A program made the translations under genes and the position numbers. Positions 21,604 through 30,427 of a DNA stretch of 55,939 nucleotides are shown here, one piece after another. The stretch is from the IMG/VR virus record IMGVR_UViG_3300042987_002196, positions 1 through 55,939 of that record, one strand, 5' to 3'. The notes beneath the pieces were generated by a model that saw only the letters and a list, made by a program, of their open reading frames with translations, made no database searches and had not been told where the DNA came from. Each line of letters opens with the position of its first letter. Position 1 is the first letter of the stretch. The DNA comes from a virus.

Positions 21604-22023
21604 ATGGCAACCTTTACCAAGTTCAACTCCTTCGTAGAGGCGCTTGCCGAGAAGGTCCACAACCTCGGCAGCGACACGCTGACGGTGGCGCTGACCAATA
21701 CGCTGCCCGTGAACACGAACACGCAGCTGAGCAACATCACGCAGATCAGCTACACCAACATTCAGAACGGCACTACCACCGGCCGCAACCTGACTGGCGT
21801 AACTTCGGCGCAGACCAGCGGCACCTACAAGTTGGATGCCAACGATCTGGTGCTCACAGCGACGGGCACGGTTCCCGACTTCAGGTACGTTGTGCTGTAC
21901 AACTCCACAGCTACCAACGGCGAGCTGATCGGGTTCTACGACTATGGCGCGACCGTTTCGCTTCAGAACGGCGAGACCTTCACGATCACCTGGGACGCTG
22001 CTGGCATCCTGACCTTGGCCTGA
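21604..22023 (+). CDS. conserved phage structural protein, hypothetical
   Basis: A 139-residue beta-rich protein of a pattern often seen beside head genes of phages: FTKFNSFVEALAEKVHNLGS at the start, DTLTVALTNTLP, then FRYVVLYNSTATNGELIGFY and a C-terminal FTITWDAAGILTLA. Members are usually annotated as hypothetical or virion proteins; a capsid decoration or head-associated role is likely from position. A TAGACT box at 21571-21576 and an AGAGGAG Shine-Dalgarno at 21586-21592 lie in the 35-nt gap upstream, suggesting an extra promoter and strong translation here. Confidence 0.65.
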   Translation: MATFTKFNSFVEALAEKVHNLGSDTLTVALTNTLPVNTNTQLSNITQISYTNIQNGTTTGRNLTGVTSAQTSGTYKLDANDLVLTATGTVPDFRYVVLYNSTATNGELIGFYDYGATVSLQNGETFTITWDAAGILTLA

Positions 22024-22048
22024 TTTACCTGAGTGACGGAGGCGGACC

Positions 22049-24067
22049 GTGGCTGTAGCCCATAGCGCTGCCTCCGAGAGCCACACAGGTACAACAGGCT
22101 CAACTAACCAGGCGTCATTCAGCTGGACGCACACGCAAAGCGGCACGCCGCAGGGTGTGCTCGTTTTTGTTCACACGATCAGCGCCAGCGATTTCATCAC
22201 GTCGGTCACCTATGGCGGCACGGCACTGACTCGTGTCGCTGGCGCGGTCGCGATCGACTCGGCCGGTGAGCCTGGTCGCACCGACATGTTCTTCTTGGGC
22301 TCCGGGCTTGGCACCGGCAACCAGACGATCACGGTCAACCGGACCAATAACGCCACGGTCATGTATGCGTCGGCGGCGACCGTTACCGCCGCGACAAACA
22401 CCACCTGGGCCGGCGTTCAGATCAGGGAGGGTGACCAAGCGCTGGCGGTGGTCTCCATCGACGATGGAAGCGTCGGCGTTAACAGCCTGCGCTATGCCGC
22501 CACCTATTCCGGCCTGGCGACGCCACCGGGAGCCGGCACTGGCAGCACGGCTCTGACCAGCATTGACTTTGGCCAGTTCGGCGCCGCGATGGTCCGCGAG
22601 ACCACGGCGGGGCAAGGTGCTCGGAACGTTGGCTTCAGTGCCGGCTCAGATGACGTGGCTGCGGTCTATTTCGCGGTCCGCGAGCTGGTCAACCGGACTG
22701 AGACGCCGATCGTCGGCGACTTCACGCTGACAGGCAATGCCGCAGACCTCACGCGCAATCGTGTGATGACCGGCGAGCGCGGTGCGTTCACGCTTACGGG
22801 CAACCCGGCCGACACGCGGCACAACATCAACATTGCCGGCGAGACTGGCCTGTTTGCGCTGGTCGGCAACGACGCCACGCTTCAGCACCAGCACCAGCTG
22901 GCGGCGGACACCGGATCGTTCGCGCTGGTCGGCAACGACGCCACTTTTTCGATAGCAGCGGCCGAGGAGCTGCAGGCAGAAGCTGGCACCTTTGCCCTGG
23001 ACGGAAAGGCTGCCTCATTCAGCCGCACCTACTCGATCACGGCCGAGGCCGGCACGTTCGACCTTGTAGGCCATCCTGCCGGACTGGCTGACACCGACGA
23101 GTTGGCGGGCCAGACGGGCGCCTTCACGCTGACGGGCGGCGAACCAAGCCTGACCCGCAGCTACTCGCTGGTCGTTGAGGCTGGATCCTTTGCCTTGGTA
23201 GGCAACAATGCCGCTCTGCTACATGATCATGATCTGGCGGCCGACGCTGGATCGTTCGCGCTTAGCGGTGGCGAGCCCGCCCTGCTCCGCGGCTACTACC
23301 TCAGCGGCGGCGCCGGCACGTTCATCGAGACCGGGCAGTCGGTCACCTTCAGTCGCACCTGGGCGCTGGGCGCCGACGCTGGGCAGTTCTCGCTCACCGG
23401 CCAGCCCGCAGTGCTCACCACGCTGGGCGCATTTGAAATCGACCCGATCGTCGGCAGCTTTGCGCTGACAGGCCAACAGGCCGGATTGGCTCACAACCGC
23501 CTCTTCGGCGTCGACGCAGGCGGCTACAGCGTCACCGGCCAGCAGGCGAATTTCACGCAAAGTCAGGCTGTCGCTGCAGAAGCTGGGCAGTTTCAACTAG
23601 ACGGCCAACCAGTTGACCTTGTTCGCAGCTATGTGCTGCCGGTCGACAGCGGCAACTTCAGCTTCACCGGCCAGTCCATTACCTTTGCCGACAGTGAGCA
23701 GTTGGCGGCTGAGGCCGGCCAGTTCCTGCTCACAGGCGGCGGAGTCGCGATTTCGCGCAGCCATGTGCTGTCGGCTGACACGGGCGCGTTTGCGCTCAGT
23801 GGCGGCAATGCTGCATTTGCAACAAGCCGCACCCTATTTGCCGCAAATGCAGCATTCACGCTCACAGGTCGGCCGGCGGTCTTCAACCGCACCCGTGTTG
23901 TGCAGGCCAGTGCTGGCGTTTTCGCTCTCACCGGCAACAGCGCTGCGTTGACCGAGACGGGTGCCTTTGAGCTGCCGGCTGATGCTGGAACGTTTGCATT
24001 CACCGGCAATGCTGCAACGCTGGAGAAAACCAGCACAGCACGGCGCCGCAACGTGCTGATCTTCTAG
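22049..24067 (+). CDS. large repeat protein with about 20 copies of a 22-residue beta repeat
   Basis: A 672-residue protein. Residues 1-220 form a globular beta domain (VLVFVHTISASDFITSVTYG, ALAVVSIDDG). From about residue 228 to 660 it consists of about 20 tandem 22-residue repeats with consensus AGxFxLxGxxAxLxxxxxLxAE, for example TGLFALVGNDATLQHQHQLA and AGSFALSGGEPALLRGYYLS. The alternation of Phe-x-Leu and Gly suggests a repetitive beta structure such as a solenoid or fibre. The end is short and basic (ARRRNVLIF). Gene position between head and tail-terminator genes suggests a head-associated fibre. The start is a GTG at 22049 with a GGAGGCGG Shine-Dalgarno upstream (22038-22045). DNA repeats diverge, so this is an old expansion under selection, not assembly error. 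Confidence 0.75.
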   Translation: MAVAHSAASESHTGTTGSTNQASFSWTHTQSGTPQGVLVFVHTISASDFITSVTYGGTALTRVAGAVAIDSAGEPGRTDMFFLGSGLGTGNQTITVNRTNNATVMYASAATVTAATNTTWAGVQIREGDQALAVVSIDDGSVGVNSLRYAATYSGLATPPGAGTGSTALTSIDFGQFGAAMVRETTAGQGARNVGFSAGSDDVAAVYFAVRELVNRTETPIVGDFTLTGNAADLTRNRVMTGERGAFTLTGNPADTRHNINIAGETGLFALVGNDATLQHQHQLAADTGSFALVGNDATFSIAAAEELQAEAGTFALDGKAASFSRTYSITAEAGTFDLVGHPAGLADTDELAGQTGAFTLTGGEPSLTRSYSLVVEAGSFALVGNNAALLHDHDLAADAGSFALSGGEPALLRGYYLSGGAGTFIETGQSVTFSRTWALGADAGQFSLTGQPAVLTTLGAFEIDPIVGSFALTGQQAGLAHNRLFGVDAGGYSVTGQQANFTQSQAVAAEAGQFQLDGQPVDLVRSYVLPVDSGNFSFTGQSITFADSEQLAAEAGQFLLTGGGVAISRSHVLSADTGAFALSGGNAAFATSRTLFAANAAFTLTGRPAVFNRTRVVQASAGVFALTGNSAALTETGAFELPADAGTFAFTGNAATLEKTSTARRRNVLIF

Positions 24068-24122
24068 CAATGTCCCGGAATTGCCCGCGCTTCGACCTGT
24101 CGAATGCAGCTAATCTGAAGCC

Positions 24123-24545
24123 ATGACCAAGCGCGAACAGATCCTGGCCGCAATCCGATCGGCCCTCAATGGCACCACTGGTGTCGGCAACAGGATCTAT
24201 CGCAGCCGGGTCGAGCCAATGGCACGGCAGGAGAGCCCAGCGATTGTTGTCGAGCCGCTTGAAGACACCGCACAGCAGAACACCAGCCTGCCAACCCTGG
24301 ACTGGTCACTGACCGTGCGCGTGGCAGTAGTCGTGCGGGCCAATGTCCCTGATCAGGCTGCGGATCCGATTGTGGAATCGCTGCACAGCAAAGTGATGGC
24401 TGACTTAACCCTTGGCGGGCTTGCCATGGACATCCAGCCGTTGCGAGTAGAGTTCCAAACAGTCGAGGCTGATCAACCGGCGGGTGTCGTCATGTGCGAT
24501 TACCTTGTTCGGTACAGATCCTCTGTCACCAACCTGGCGGCTTAA
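24123..24545 (+). CDS. tail terminator, lambda gpU-like
   Basis: A 140-residue protein of the gpU/tail-terminator type, which caps the growing tail tube and joins it to the head. Features: an N-terminal helix (REQILAAIRSALNG), a PAIVVEPLED strand, LDWSLTVRVAVVVRA and a final VVMCDYLVRYRSSV strand, the usual alpha/beta order of this family. Size (lambda gpU 131) and position before the tail-tube gene agree. A TAATCT box at 24111 and no strong Shine-Dalgarno precede the ATG. The stop codon TAA shares bases with the next ATG (TAATG). Confidence 0.75.
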   Translation: MTKREQILAAIRSALNGTTGVGNRIYRSRVEPMARQESPAIVVEPLEDTAQQNTSLPTLDWSLTVRVAVVVRANVPDQAADPIVESLHSKVMADLTLGGLAMDIQPLRVEFQTVEADQPAGVVMCDYLVRYRSSVTNLAA

Positions 24546-24727
24546 TGATGGCTACCACGACCGATGAATACCATGGGCAAGGAGGCACATACCTCCAAGA
24601 CCCCAAAACCGGCAAGCGGAAGCTCATCGAGCGTACTGAGCCGGCCATCACCCCCGCTCACGCAACTCCTGAGGTAATCACCGATGGCTCTGCTGACCCG
24701 CAAGCGCCTGATTCTGGCGAAGACTGA
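24545..24727 (+). CDS. small hypothetical protein in tail module
   Basis: A 60-residue hydrophilic protein with the motif GGTYLQDPKTGKRKLIERT, a pattern found in short phage proteins located before tail-tube genes. The C-terminal half is Pro/Asp-rich and probably unstructured. It starts at the ATG coupled to the gpU-like stop (a second ATG follows three bases later) and overlaps the tail-tube gene by 44 nt. Role unknown; its place between terminator and tube genes suggests tail assembly. Confidence 0.6.
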   Translation: MMATTTDEYHGQGGTYLQDPKTGKRKLIERTEPAITPAHATPEVITDGSADPQAPDSGED

Positions 24728-25616
24728 ATCGACTTACGCCACCGACAGCACGCCTGCCGGCACTGATGCGATTCTGGTCCGCAATCTCGAGATCACCCCG
24801 CTCGATGCTGACACCGTCAGCCGCGACCTGATCCGCCCCTACCTGGGCAACTCCGAGCAGCTGCTCGCCAACACCCGCGTCGGCATCACCTTTGAGGTGG
24901 AACTGGCTGGTTCCGGCACTGCTGGCACCGCTCCGAAGTACGGCTCTCTACTGAAAGCCTGCGGCTTCTCTGAAACCGTCGTGGCTACCACCAGCGTGAC
25001 CTATGCGCCGGTGAGCTCCAGCTTCTCCAGCGCCACCATCTACTTCAACAACGATGGTGTACTGCACAAGGCGACCGGCTGTCGCGGCACCTTCACGATG
25101 ACCTGCAACCTGAATGAGATCCCGGTGATCTCGTTCACGATGACCGGCATCTACAACGCCCCAACCGACACTGCCGCTCCGTCTGTCACCTACTCGGCTC
25201 AGGCCACACCGCTGATCTTCAAGGAAGGCAACACCTCCGCGTTCAGCCTGCTGAGCTACAGCGGCTGCCTGATGAACTGCAGCTTCGACATCGCCAACGA
25301 GGTGGTGTACCGCGAGCTGATTGGCTGCACCAAGTCTGTCCTGATCACCAACCGCGCCCCCGCTGGTGAGGTCGTGATTGAAGCGCCCACCATTGCGCAA
25401 AAGGACTACTTCACGATCGCCAACAACAACACCACCGGCAGCCTGACCTTCGCGCACGGCACTACGGCTGGCAATATCGTGACCTTCACCGCACAGAAGG
25501 TCGACATTGGCAACCCCACGTATAGTGACAGCGACGGCATCCAGATGCTGAACCTGCCTTACGTGGCCATTCCCACCAGCGCAGGTAACGACGAGGTTTC
25601 GCTCGTTTACACCTGA
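24684..25616 (+). CDS. major tail tube protein
   Basis: A 310-residue tail tube protein of the gpV-like group that polymerises into the hexameric tail tube. The N-terminal part is typical (LLTRKRLILAKTESTYATDS, then NLEITPLDADTVSRDLIRPY), followed by a beta-rich body (GITFEVELAGSGT, YGSLLKACGFSETV, NEIPVISFTMTGIYNAP) and a C-terminal domain. Its position directly before the frameshifting chaperone pair and the tape measure gene is diagnostic. The ATG at 24684 overlaps the previous gene and has an upstream GAGG. Confidence 0.9.
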   Translation: MALLTRKRLILAKTESTYATDSTPAGTDAILVRNLEITPLDADTVSRDLIRPYLGNSEQLLANTRVGITFEVELAGSGTAGTAPKYGSLLKACGFSETVVATTSVTYAPVSSSFSSATIYFNNDGVLHKATGCRGTFTMTCNLNEIPVISFTMTGIYNAPTDTAAPSVTYSAQATPLIFKEGNTSAFSLLSYSGCLMNCSFDIANEVVYRELIGCTKSVLITNRAPAGEVVIEAPTIAQKDYFTIANNNTTGSLTFAHGTTAGNIVTFTAQKVDIGNPTYSDSDGIQMLNLPYVAIPTSAGNDEVSLVYT

Positions 25617-25634
25617 TCACCGGAGCACCCCTGC

Positions 25635-25961
25635 ATGGCATTCGTCCGCAAGAAGTCTTCGACCTTCAAATGGCCGGTCACCGTCGAATCACCCGTCGAC
25701 GGCGGCCGGTTTGAGAACGAGACCTTCGATGCTGTTTTCAAGCGCATCGGTCGTTCTGAATTTCAGAAGCTGATCGATAAAGGCGACATCGAGTTGATCG
25801 AGGCCGTCCTCCAGGGCTGGGAAGGCATCACGGACGAAGCCGGCAAGGAGCTGCCTTTCACCAAGGCCACCGTCAAGGAGCAGCTGGATGATCCCTACTT
25901 CACCCGTGGGATCATCGCTGCCTATCTGGCAAGCCTGGAAGGCAGCAAAGCAAAAAACTAG
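25635..25961 (+). CDS. tail assembly chaperone, gpG-like (zero-frame product)
   Basis: A 108-residue tail assembly chaperone equivalent to lambda gpG; it binds the tape measure protein and guides tube polymerisation. Features: VKK-type basic start, WPVTVESPVDGGRFENETF strand, FKRIGRSEFQKLI helix. The last codons GCA-AAA-AAC-TAG form the canonical -1 slippery heptamer A_AAA_AAC (25952-25958) right at the stop codon. A perfect 7-bp hairpin follows (GCGGCCC 25967-25973 with GGGCCGC 25980-25986) after an 8-nt spacer. Slippage joins this frame to the next gene, giving a fusion of about 216 residues, the counterpart of lambda gpGT. Confidence 0.9.
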   Translation: MAFVRKKSSTFKWPVTVESPVDGGRFENETFDAVFKRIGRSEFQKLIDKGDIELIEAVLQGWEGITDEAGKELPFTKATVKEQLDDPYFTRGIIAAYLASLEGSKAKN

Positions 25962-25986
25962 AGGAGGCGGCCCGCCACTGGGCCGC
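25952..25986 (+). promoter_or_regulatory. programmed -1 frameshift signal
   Basis: Slippery heptamer A_AAA_AAC in the correct frame (GCA AAA AAC TAG), an 8-nt spacer and a GC-only 7-bp stem with 6-nt loop. After slipping, the -1 frame reads without stop from CTA at 25958 through the downstream frame to 26284. All three expected parts (heptamer, spacer, stimulatory hairpin) and the frame relation are directly visible. Confidence 0.93.
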
Positions 25987-26284
25987 AGGTGGATCGGTGA
26001 AGGATGACACGGAGGACGATGCCAGGTTGATGGGTGTCGTCCTCCCTGAACCTGAGCCGGAAAAGGATTTTGAAGTCTGGGACGAGAACTGGGACATCGT
26101 AATGATGTTCATGCGCATGCAGACGCAGTGGAACGTCGTCATGGGTGGCTTCACAGGCTTGAAGTACGAGGTGCTCCGGTGGCTGTGCGACCTATACTCT
26201 GTTGAGGATCCAAAGGCCATGCTGGAGGGCATCCAGGTCATGGAAGCGGCCGCTCTTCAGGTGCTGAACGACCATGGCAAATGA
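25958..26284 (+). CDS. gpT-like tail assembly chaperone extension, made by -1 frameshift
   Basis: This frame extends the gpG-like protein after -1 frameshifting at 25958. It contributes 108 residues, beginning LEEAARHWAAGG and followed by the DUF1799-like core (WDENWDIVMMFMRMQTQW, GLKYEVLRWLCDLYSV). An internal GTG at 25997 could start a 95-residue protein, but the open frame back to the slippery site and the usual biology of this gene pair favour the fusion. Its TGA overlaps the tape-measure ATG region (26274), coupling the genes. In lambda the T part contacts the tail tube protein while G binds the tape measure. Confidence 0.88.
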   Translation, partial: LEEAARHWAAGGSVKDDTEDDARLMGVVLPEPEPEKDFEVWDENWDIVMMFMRMQTQWNVVMGGFTGLKYEVLRWLCDLYSVEDPKAMLEGIQVMEAAALQVLNDHGK

Positions 26285-29200
26285 GACGATCAGAGCCAGG
26301 ATCGAGGTCCTCCTCAAGGGGATGGATCAGGTCGAAAGCCTGAAGAATGCCGTTCGTCAGCTTCAGACCACCGCATCACCGGCTGCAGCCGACCTTCAGA
26401 AGCTCAAGAATGCTGCCCTGCAGCTAGGCGGCGCCGCTGACCGCAGCGAGAACGACCTGCGGCGATCAATTAACGCACTGAAGGATGTGCGTGCTCAGCT
26501 GTCCATAACGGACGCTGAGTACCGCAAGCTCACCGGCACGATCAACAAGTATCAGGCGCAGCTCGACAAGGCGACTGGCGCACAGCAGCGCGGCGGTAAA
26601 GCGCTGCAGTTCGCGCAGACCGCTGGTGCGGTCGCCGCATCGGGTGTGTTCGGCGGCCCCGAGGGCCTGATCGGCGCAGGCATCGGCGCTTTCTTCGGCC
26701 CGCAAGGAGCATTGGCTGGTGGCGCCATCGGAGCGCAAGTTTCGATCGTCCGGCAGCAGATTGCCGCGATGGCCGATCAGGCCGCTCAGTTCCAGCGCTT
26801 GCAGATCGCGCTCAAAGGCGTGACGCAGTCGTCTCGAGAGTACGAGGCGGCGATGGGCGTTATCAATAACGCCACTCGCTCATTCAACGTCACCAAGCAG
26901 GAGGCAATTCAAGGCTTCACCGGCCTTGCGGCTGCTGTTATTGGCGCCGGCGGCAAGGTCAGGGACGCAGAGCTGGTATTCAATGGCGTCTCCTCCGCTA
27001 TCCGAGCGACCGGCGGCAGCGCGGAAGACGTGCAAGGCGCACTGGTCGCCATGGCTCAGGTCTTCTCGAAAGGCAAAGCCACAGCGGAGGAAATCCAAGG
27101 TCAGCTGGGTGAACGCCTACCCGGTGCCGTAACGCTGTTCGCAGAGGCCACTGGCCGCACCGGCGCCGAACTTGCCAAGGCTTTTGAGCAGGGTACGGTC
27201 GGGCTGAACGACGTAATGAAGTTCGCCATTGCCCTTGGCGACAAGTACGCAGAGACCAACGAAAAAATTGCCTCGTCCTCTGAGGCTTCGGGCGAGCGCT
27301 TGAAGGTCGCATTTGCGACCTTGCGCGAAGAATTTGGCCGCACCTTCCAGCCGCTCGGAAGCGCGATTCAAGATATGACGGCCAGTCTGGCCGAAGCGGC
27401 TTCGCAGATGCTGTTGACCGCTCGCAATAGCGAAGAGCTGAATGCGGCGCTTGGCGAGGCAACAAAGAATTCAACTTCTGCAGCAAAGGCGCTTGAAGAG
27501 TTCAAGAAAACAGGCACAACAGGCGTCGATGGCGGCATCGGTGACGCCATACTTCAGTGGTTTAGCGGCACCACCGAACTTGAAACGCAGCTGCGAAACA
27601 CCGACACGCAACTGCAGGCAAGCATCACGCGCTTCTATGAAGCAGAGGGCGCCGTCGCCGCTCACCGAAAGGCTTTATTGGCCAGTGGCCAATCACTAGA
27701 AGAGCAAGGCAAAGCAATCAGCGCCGCCCAGGGTGCGTTGATTATTTTTGAGGGGCGCCTAAGAACCCTGGCGCTGCAGAACAAGAACAACACCAAGGAA
27801 GCCGAGTTTTACCGCGCCAAAGTCGCGGAGCTGAAAGGGGTACTTGATTCCGTCAAGGGGACCTACAAGGCCAAAATCGAAATTCAACAGATTTTCAGTG
27901 GCAATGCGCCCGGCGCTGGACCGAACGCTGGCAAAAGCATTCCTGACGGCTATCGCAAAATCGCCGGGAAGCTGGCTTATCAAGTGCCTGGCGTTGGCTG
28001 GGTTGATGCAAGAACGGGTCAGCCAATTTTCAAGTCCGGCTCCGGTGGGGACCGTGGGCAAAGCACCTTTCAGAATCCCGATAGCAAAGATGGATCTGGC
28101 GAGTCGGAAGCGAAGAAGGCTGCCGCGGCGGCCAAACGTGACGCAGATGAGCGACAGCGCACTGAAGAATCACTAGCGAAAGCACGCATTGCTCTTGATG
28201 ACGCAGTCCATCGCAATGCGATGGAACTGATCCGCAAGCGCTATGAGTACGAGCAGGAGCTGATCAACAAGCAGCGCGACAATTGGGTCAAGAGCCAGAC
28301 CGGCGCTGCGAGAACCACTGCCGGCATTGTTGCTCAGTTCTTGGGCGAGCTGGATCAGATGCAAGGCCGAATGGTTCAGGCCCAGCAGCAGCTTGCCGAT
28401 TCGACGCAGAAGCTTAAATCCACTCAAGCAATGGCAGTCACGACCGTTGGTGGTGGCGTCATGAGCGGGCCGGGCTTTTCGGCGGCCCAGCTGCAAGCTG
28501 CCGCTCAGGAGGCGAGCCGCTTTACCGGCATCGCCAACATGTGCGCCGAGTCGGTGAAGGCGTTTTACAAATCGCTCGGAATCTCCCTGCCAGGCGTCAC
28601 TGCTTGGGCCGACACCGTGCGCAAGGCCGGTCAGGTGATGACTGACTGGAGCAAACTCCAGCCAGGCGACATCGTCGCGACTGGGCGCCCTGGAGACACT
28701 CCTCACGTCGGCGTTTATACCGGTGGAGACAGCGTCTTCCATCAATCCAGAAGTCGTGGATTGGCGGTTGGCAACTATCCCGACCTTGGCTACTTCAAGA
28801 GTGGTGGCTACTTTGTTCGGCCCAGCGCTGGCGGCGGAGTCGGTGCTGCCGGACGCCGCGACATTGCGGCAGAGGGTTCTGCAAACATCGCTGAGCAGGA
28901 TCTGGCCACAGCAAATCAGTTGCTCAATCTTTACAACGAGCAATTAAGCAAACTCACGCCGGAGGCAGTCAAGGGCTTTGTGCTGAACCTCACCGACGAC
29001 CTTCGCCAGCAGAACGCTGCGCTTAAAGACAGCGCTGCAATTACCGCGTTAAGGAACCGGCTTCAGTTGGAGGGCGTTCGTCCCGAGATTATTGATAGCG
29101 AGGTCAAAAAGGCTGAGGCAGTTCAGCAGAACAGCCAGAGCCTCGCGACTTTGCAGACCTTGCTGGACGCGGCGAAAGCAAAGCTACAAGAGCTTGAGGC

Positions 29201-30089
29201 GGCAAACAAAGGCAACACGCAAGAAGCGATCAACGCCAAGACGCAGGTAGACGCCTACAGCCAAGGTATCGCCGCGCTGAATCCTCAGCTTGAAGAATTC
29301 AAGAATCGCACCGACGCAGCCACTGCGGCTCAAATCGCGTTCAGCGACGCCATGCGTTTCCGCCAAGACATGAACATCGGCGCCGGCATCCGCGAGGGTG
29401 CCCAGCAGTACGTCGACTCGATCGGCACAATGCGCGAGGCCACAGCCCAGCTGGCGCAGACCGGCATCAAGGGTGTCGAGGATGCTCTGGTGAGCCTGGT
29501 GACCACCGGCACTGCCAACTTCCGCGAGTTCGCGGCTTCGATCCTCAAGGACACGGCGCGGATGATCATTCAGCAGCTCGTCCTGCGCACGATTATGCAG
29601 GTGATCGGGGCGATTGGGGGTGGTGTTGGCGGTGGCGGGTTTAGCGGCTTCTCGGGCGCTGGCCCGGTGTCTGGCGCGTCGGTGTTCAGCAGTGGGCAGG
29701 CCGGGTTTAATCCGGGAGCCTTTTCCATGCCCAGCCTGCTTTCGGCCCAGGGCAACGTTTTCGACACCAAAGGCGTCGTGCCTTACGCAATGGGCGGCAT
29801 CGTCACCCGCCCCACCCTCTTCAAGTTCGCTAACGGCGGCTACATGAACACCGGCCTGATGGGCGAAGCCGGCCCCGAGGCGATCATCCCGCTGCGCCGT
29901 GGTCGTGATGGCAAGCTGGGCGTGGCTGGCGGCGGTGGCGCCACGAATGTGACCGTGAACGTGGACGCCAAAGGCACCAGTGTGCAGGGCAACAGCGGTC
30001 AGGGCGAGCAACTGGGTCGTGCAATCTCGCAGGCGGTGCAGGCAGAATTGGTCAGACAGAAACGGCCTGGCGGCCTGCTGGCGGCATAA
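26274..30089 (+). CDS. tape measure protein with embedded NlpC/P60-like peptidase domain
   Basis: A 1271-residue tail tape measure protein, which sets tail length and acts at DNA entry. The N-terminal 120 residues are a coiled coil, followed by the tape-measure domain near 125-340 (QAGAVAASG-like Gly-rich hydrophobic stretch, QEAIQGFTGLAAAVIGAGGK, GQLGERLPGAVTLFAEATGR). Residues about 755-845 hold an NlpC/P60-type domain: MCAESVKAFYKSLG (catalytic Cys), KLQPGDIVATG, HVGVYTGGDSVFHQS (His), which could cut cell-wall peptides. The C-terminus is lambda-gpH-like: FREFAASILKDTARMIIQQL and FANGGYMNTGLMGEAGPEAI. At roughly 3 residues per 4.5 Å this predicts a tail near 190 nm. The gene is followed 3 nt later by the gpM gene. 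Confidence 0.93.
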   Translation: MANETIRARIEVLLKGMDQVESLKNAVRQLQTTASPAAADLQKLKNAALQLGGAADRSENDLRRSINALKDVRAQLSITDAEYRKLTGTINKYQAQLDKATGAQQRGGKALQFAQTAGAVAASGVFGGPEGLIGAGIGAFFGPQGALAGGAIGAQVSIVRQQIAAMADQAAQFQRLQIALKGVTQSSREYEAAMGVINNATRSFNVTKQEAIQGFTGLAAAVIGAGGKVRDAELVFNGVSSAIRATGGSAEDVQGALVAMAQVFSKGKATAEEIQGQLGERLPGAVTLFAEATGRTGAELAKAFEQGTVGLNDVMKFAIALGDKYAETNEKIASSSEASGERLKVAFATLREEFGRTFQPLGSAIQDMTASLAEAASQMLLTARNSEELNAALGEATKNSTSAAKALEEFKKTGTTGVDGGIGDAILQWFSGTTELETQLRNTDTQLQASITRFYEAEGAVAAHRKALLASGQSLEEQGKAISAAQGALIIFEGRLRTLALQNKNNTKEAEFYRAKVAELKGVLDSVKGTYKAKIEIQQIFSGNAPGAGPNAGKSIPDGYRKIAGKLAYQVPGVGWVDARTGQPIFKSGSGGDRGQSTFQNPDSKDGSGESEAKKAAAAAKRDADERQRTEESLAKARIALDDAVHRNAMELIRKRYEYEQELINKQRDNWVKSQTGAARTTAGIVAQFLGELDQMQGRMVQAQQQLADSTQKLKSTQAMAVTTVGGGVMSGPGFSAAQLQAAAQEASRFTGIANMCAESVKAFYKSLGISLPGVTAWADTVRKAGQVMTDWSKLQPGDIVATGRPGDTPHVGVYTGGDSVFHQSRSRGLAVGNYPDLGYFKSGGYFVRPSAGGGVGAAGRRDIAAEGSANIAEQDLATANQLLNLYNEQLSKLTPEAVKGFVLNLTDDLRQQNAALKDSAAITALRNRLQLEGVRPEIIDSEVKKAEAVQQNSQSLATLQTLLDAAKAKLQELEAANKGNTQEAINAKTQVDAYSQGIAALNPQLEEFKNRTDAATAAQIAFSDAMRFRQDMNIGAGIREGAQQYVDSIGTMREATAQLAQTGIKGVEDALVSLVTTGTANFREFAASILKDTARMIIQQLVLRTIMQVIGAIGGGVGGGGFSGFSGAGPVSGASVFSSGQAGFNPGAFSMPSLLSAQGNVFDTKGVVPYAMGGIVTRPTLFKFANGGYMNTGLMGEAGPEAIIPLRRGRDGKLGVAGGGGATNVTVNVDAKGTSVQGNSGQGEQLGRAISQAVQAELVRQKRPGGLLAA

Positions 30090-30091
30090 TC

Positions 30092-30427
30092 ATGGCAAGC
30101 TTCACCTACGTCCCAAGCTTTGAGGCAACCGAGAGCAGCCAGCCTCGGGTACGGAAGTTTCAGGCTGGGGACGGGTATGAGCAGCGCGTGCGGTTTGGCC
30201 TTCACACCGATCCAAAGGAGTGGAGTCTGACGTTCGCAAACCGCACCGACACCGAGCGCGACGACATCCTGGTGTTCCTAGAAGCACGCGGCGGCGTGGA
30301 GTCATTCGACTGGATACCGCCACGCGGTACCGCTGGCAAGTACGTTTGCGAGAAGTGGCAGACCACGCTGAGCAACTGCAACAACAACCAGATTCAGGCC
30401 ACCTTCCGTGAGGTGTTTGAGCCCTAA
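30092..30427 (+). CDS. minor tail protein M (lambda gpM-like)
   Basis: A 111-residue minor tail protein matching lambda gpM in size and sequence pattern: YVPSFEATESSQPRVRKFQA, GDGYEQRVRFGLHTDPKEWS and FDWIPPRGTAGKYVCEKWQ. In lambda it joins the tail tip before gpL. It starts 3 nt after the tape-measure stop. The stop codon (TAA) shares its last base with the ATG of the next gene. Confidence 0.9.
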   Translation: MASFTYVPSFEATESSQPRVRKFQAGDGYEQRVRFGLHTDPKEWSLTFANRTDTERDDILVFLEARGGVESFDWIPPRGTAGKYVCEKWQTTLSNCNNNQIQATFREVFEP

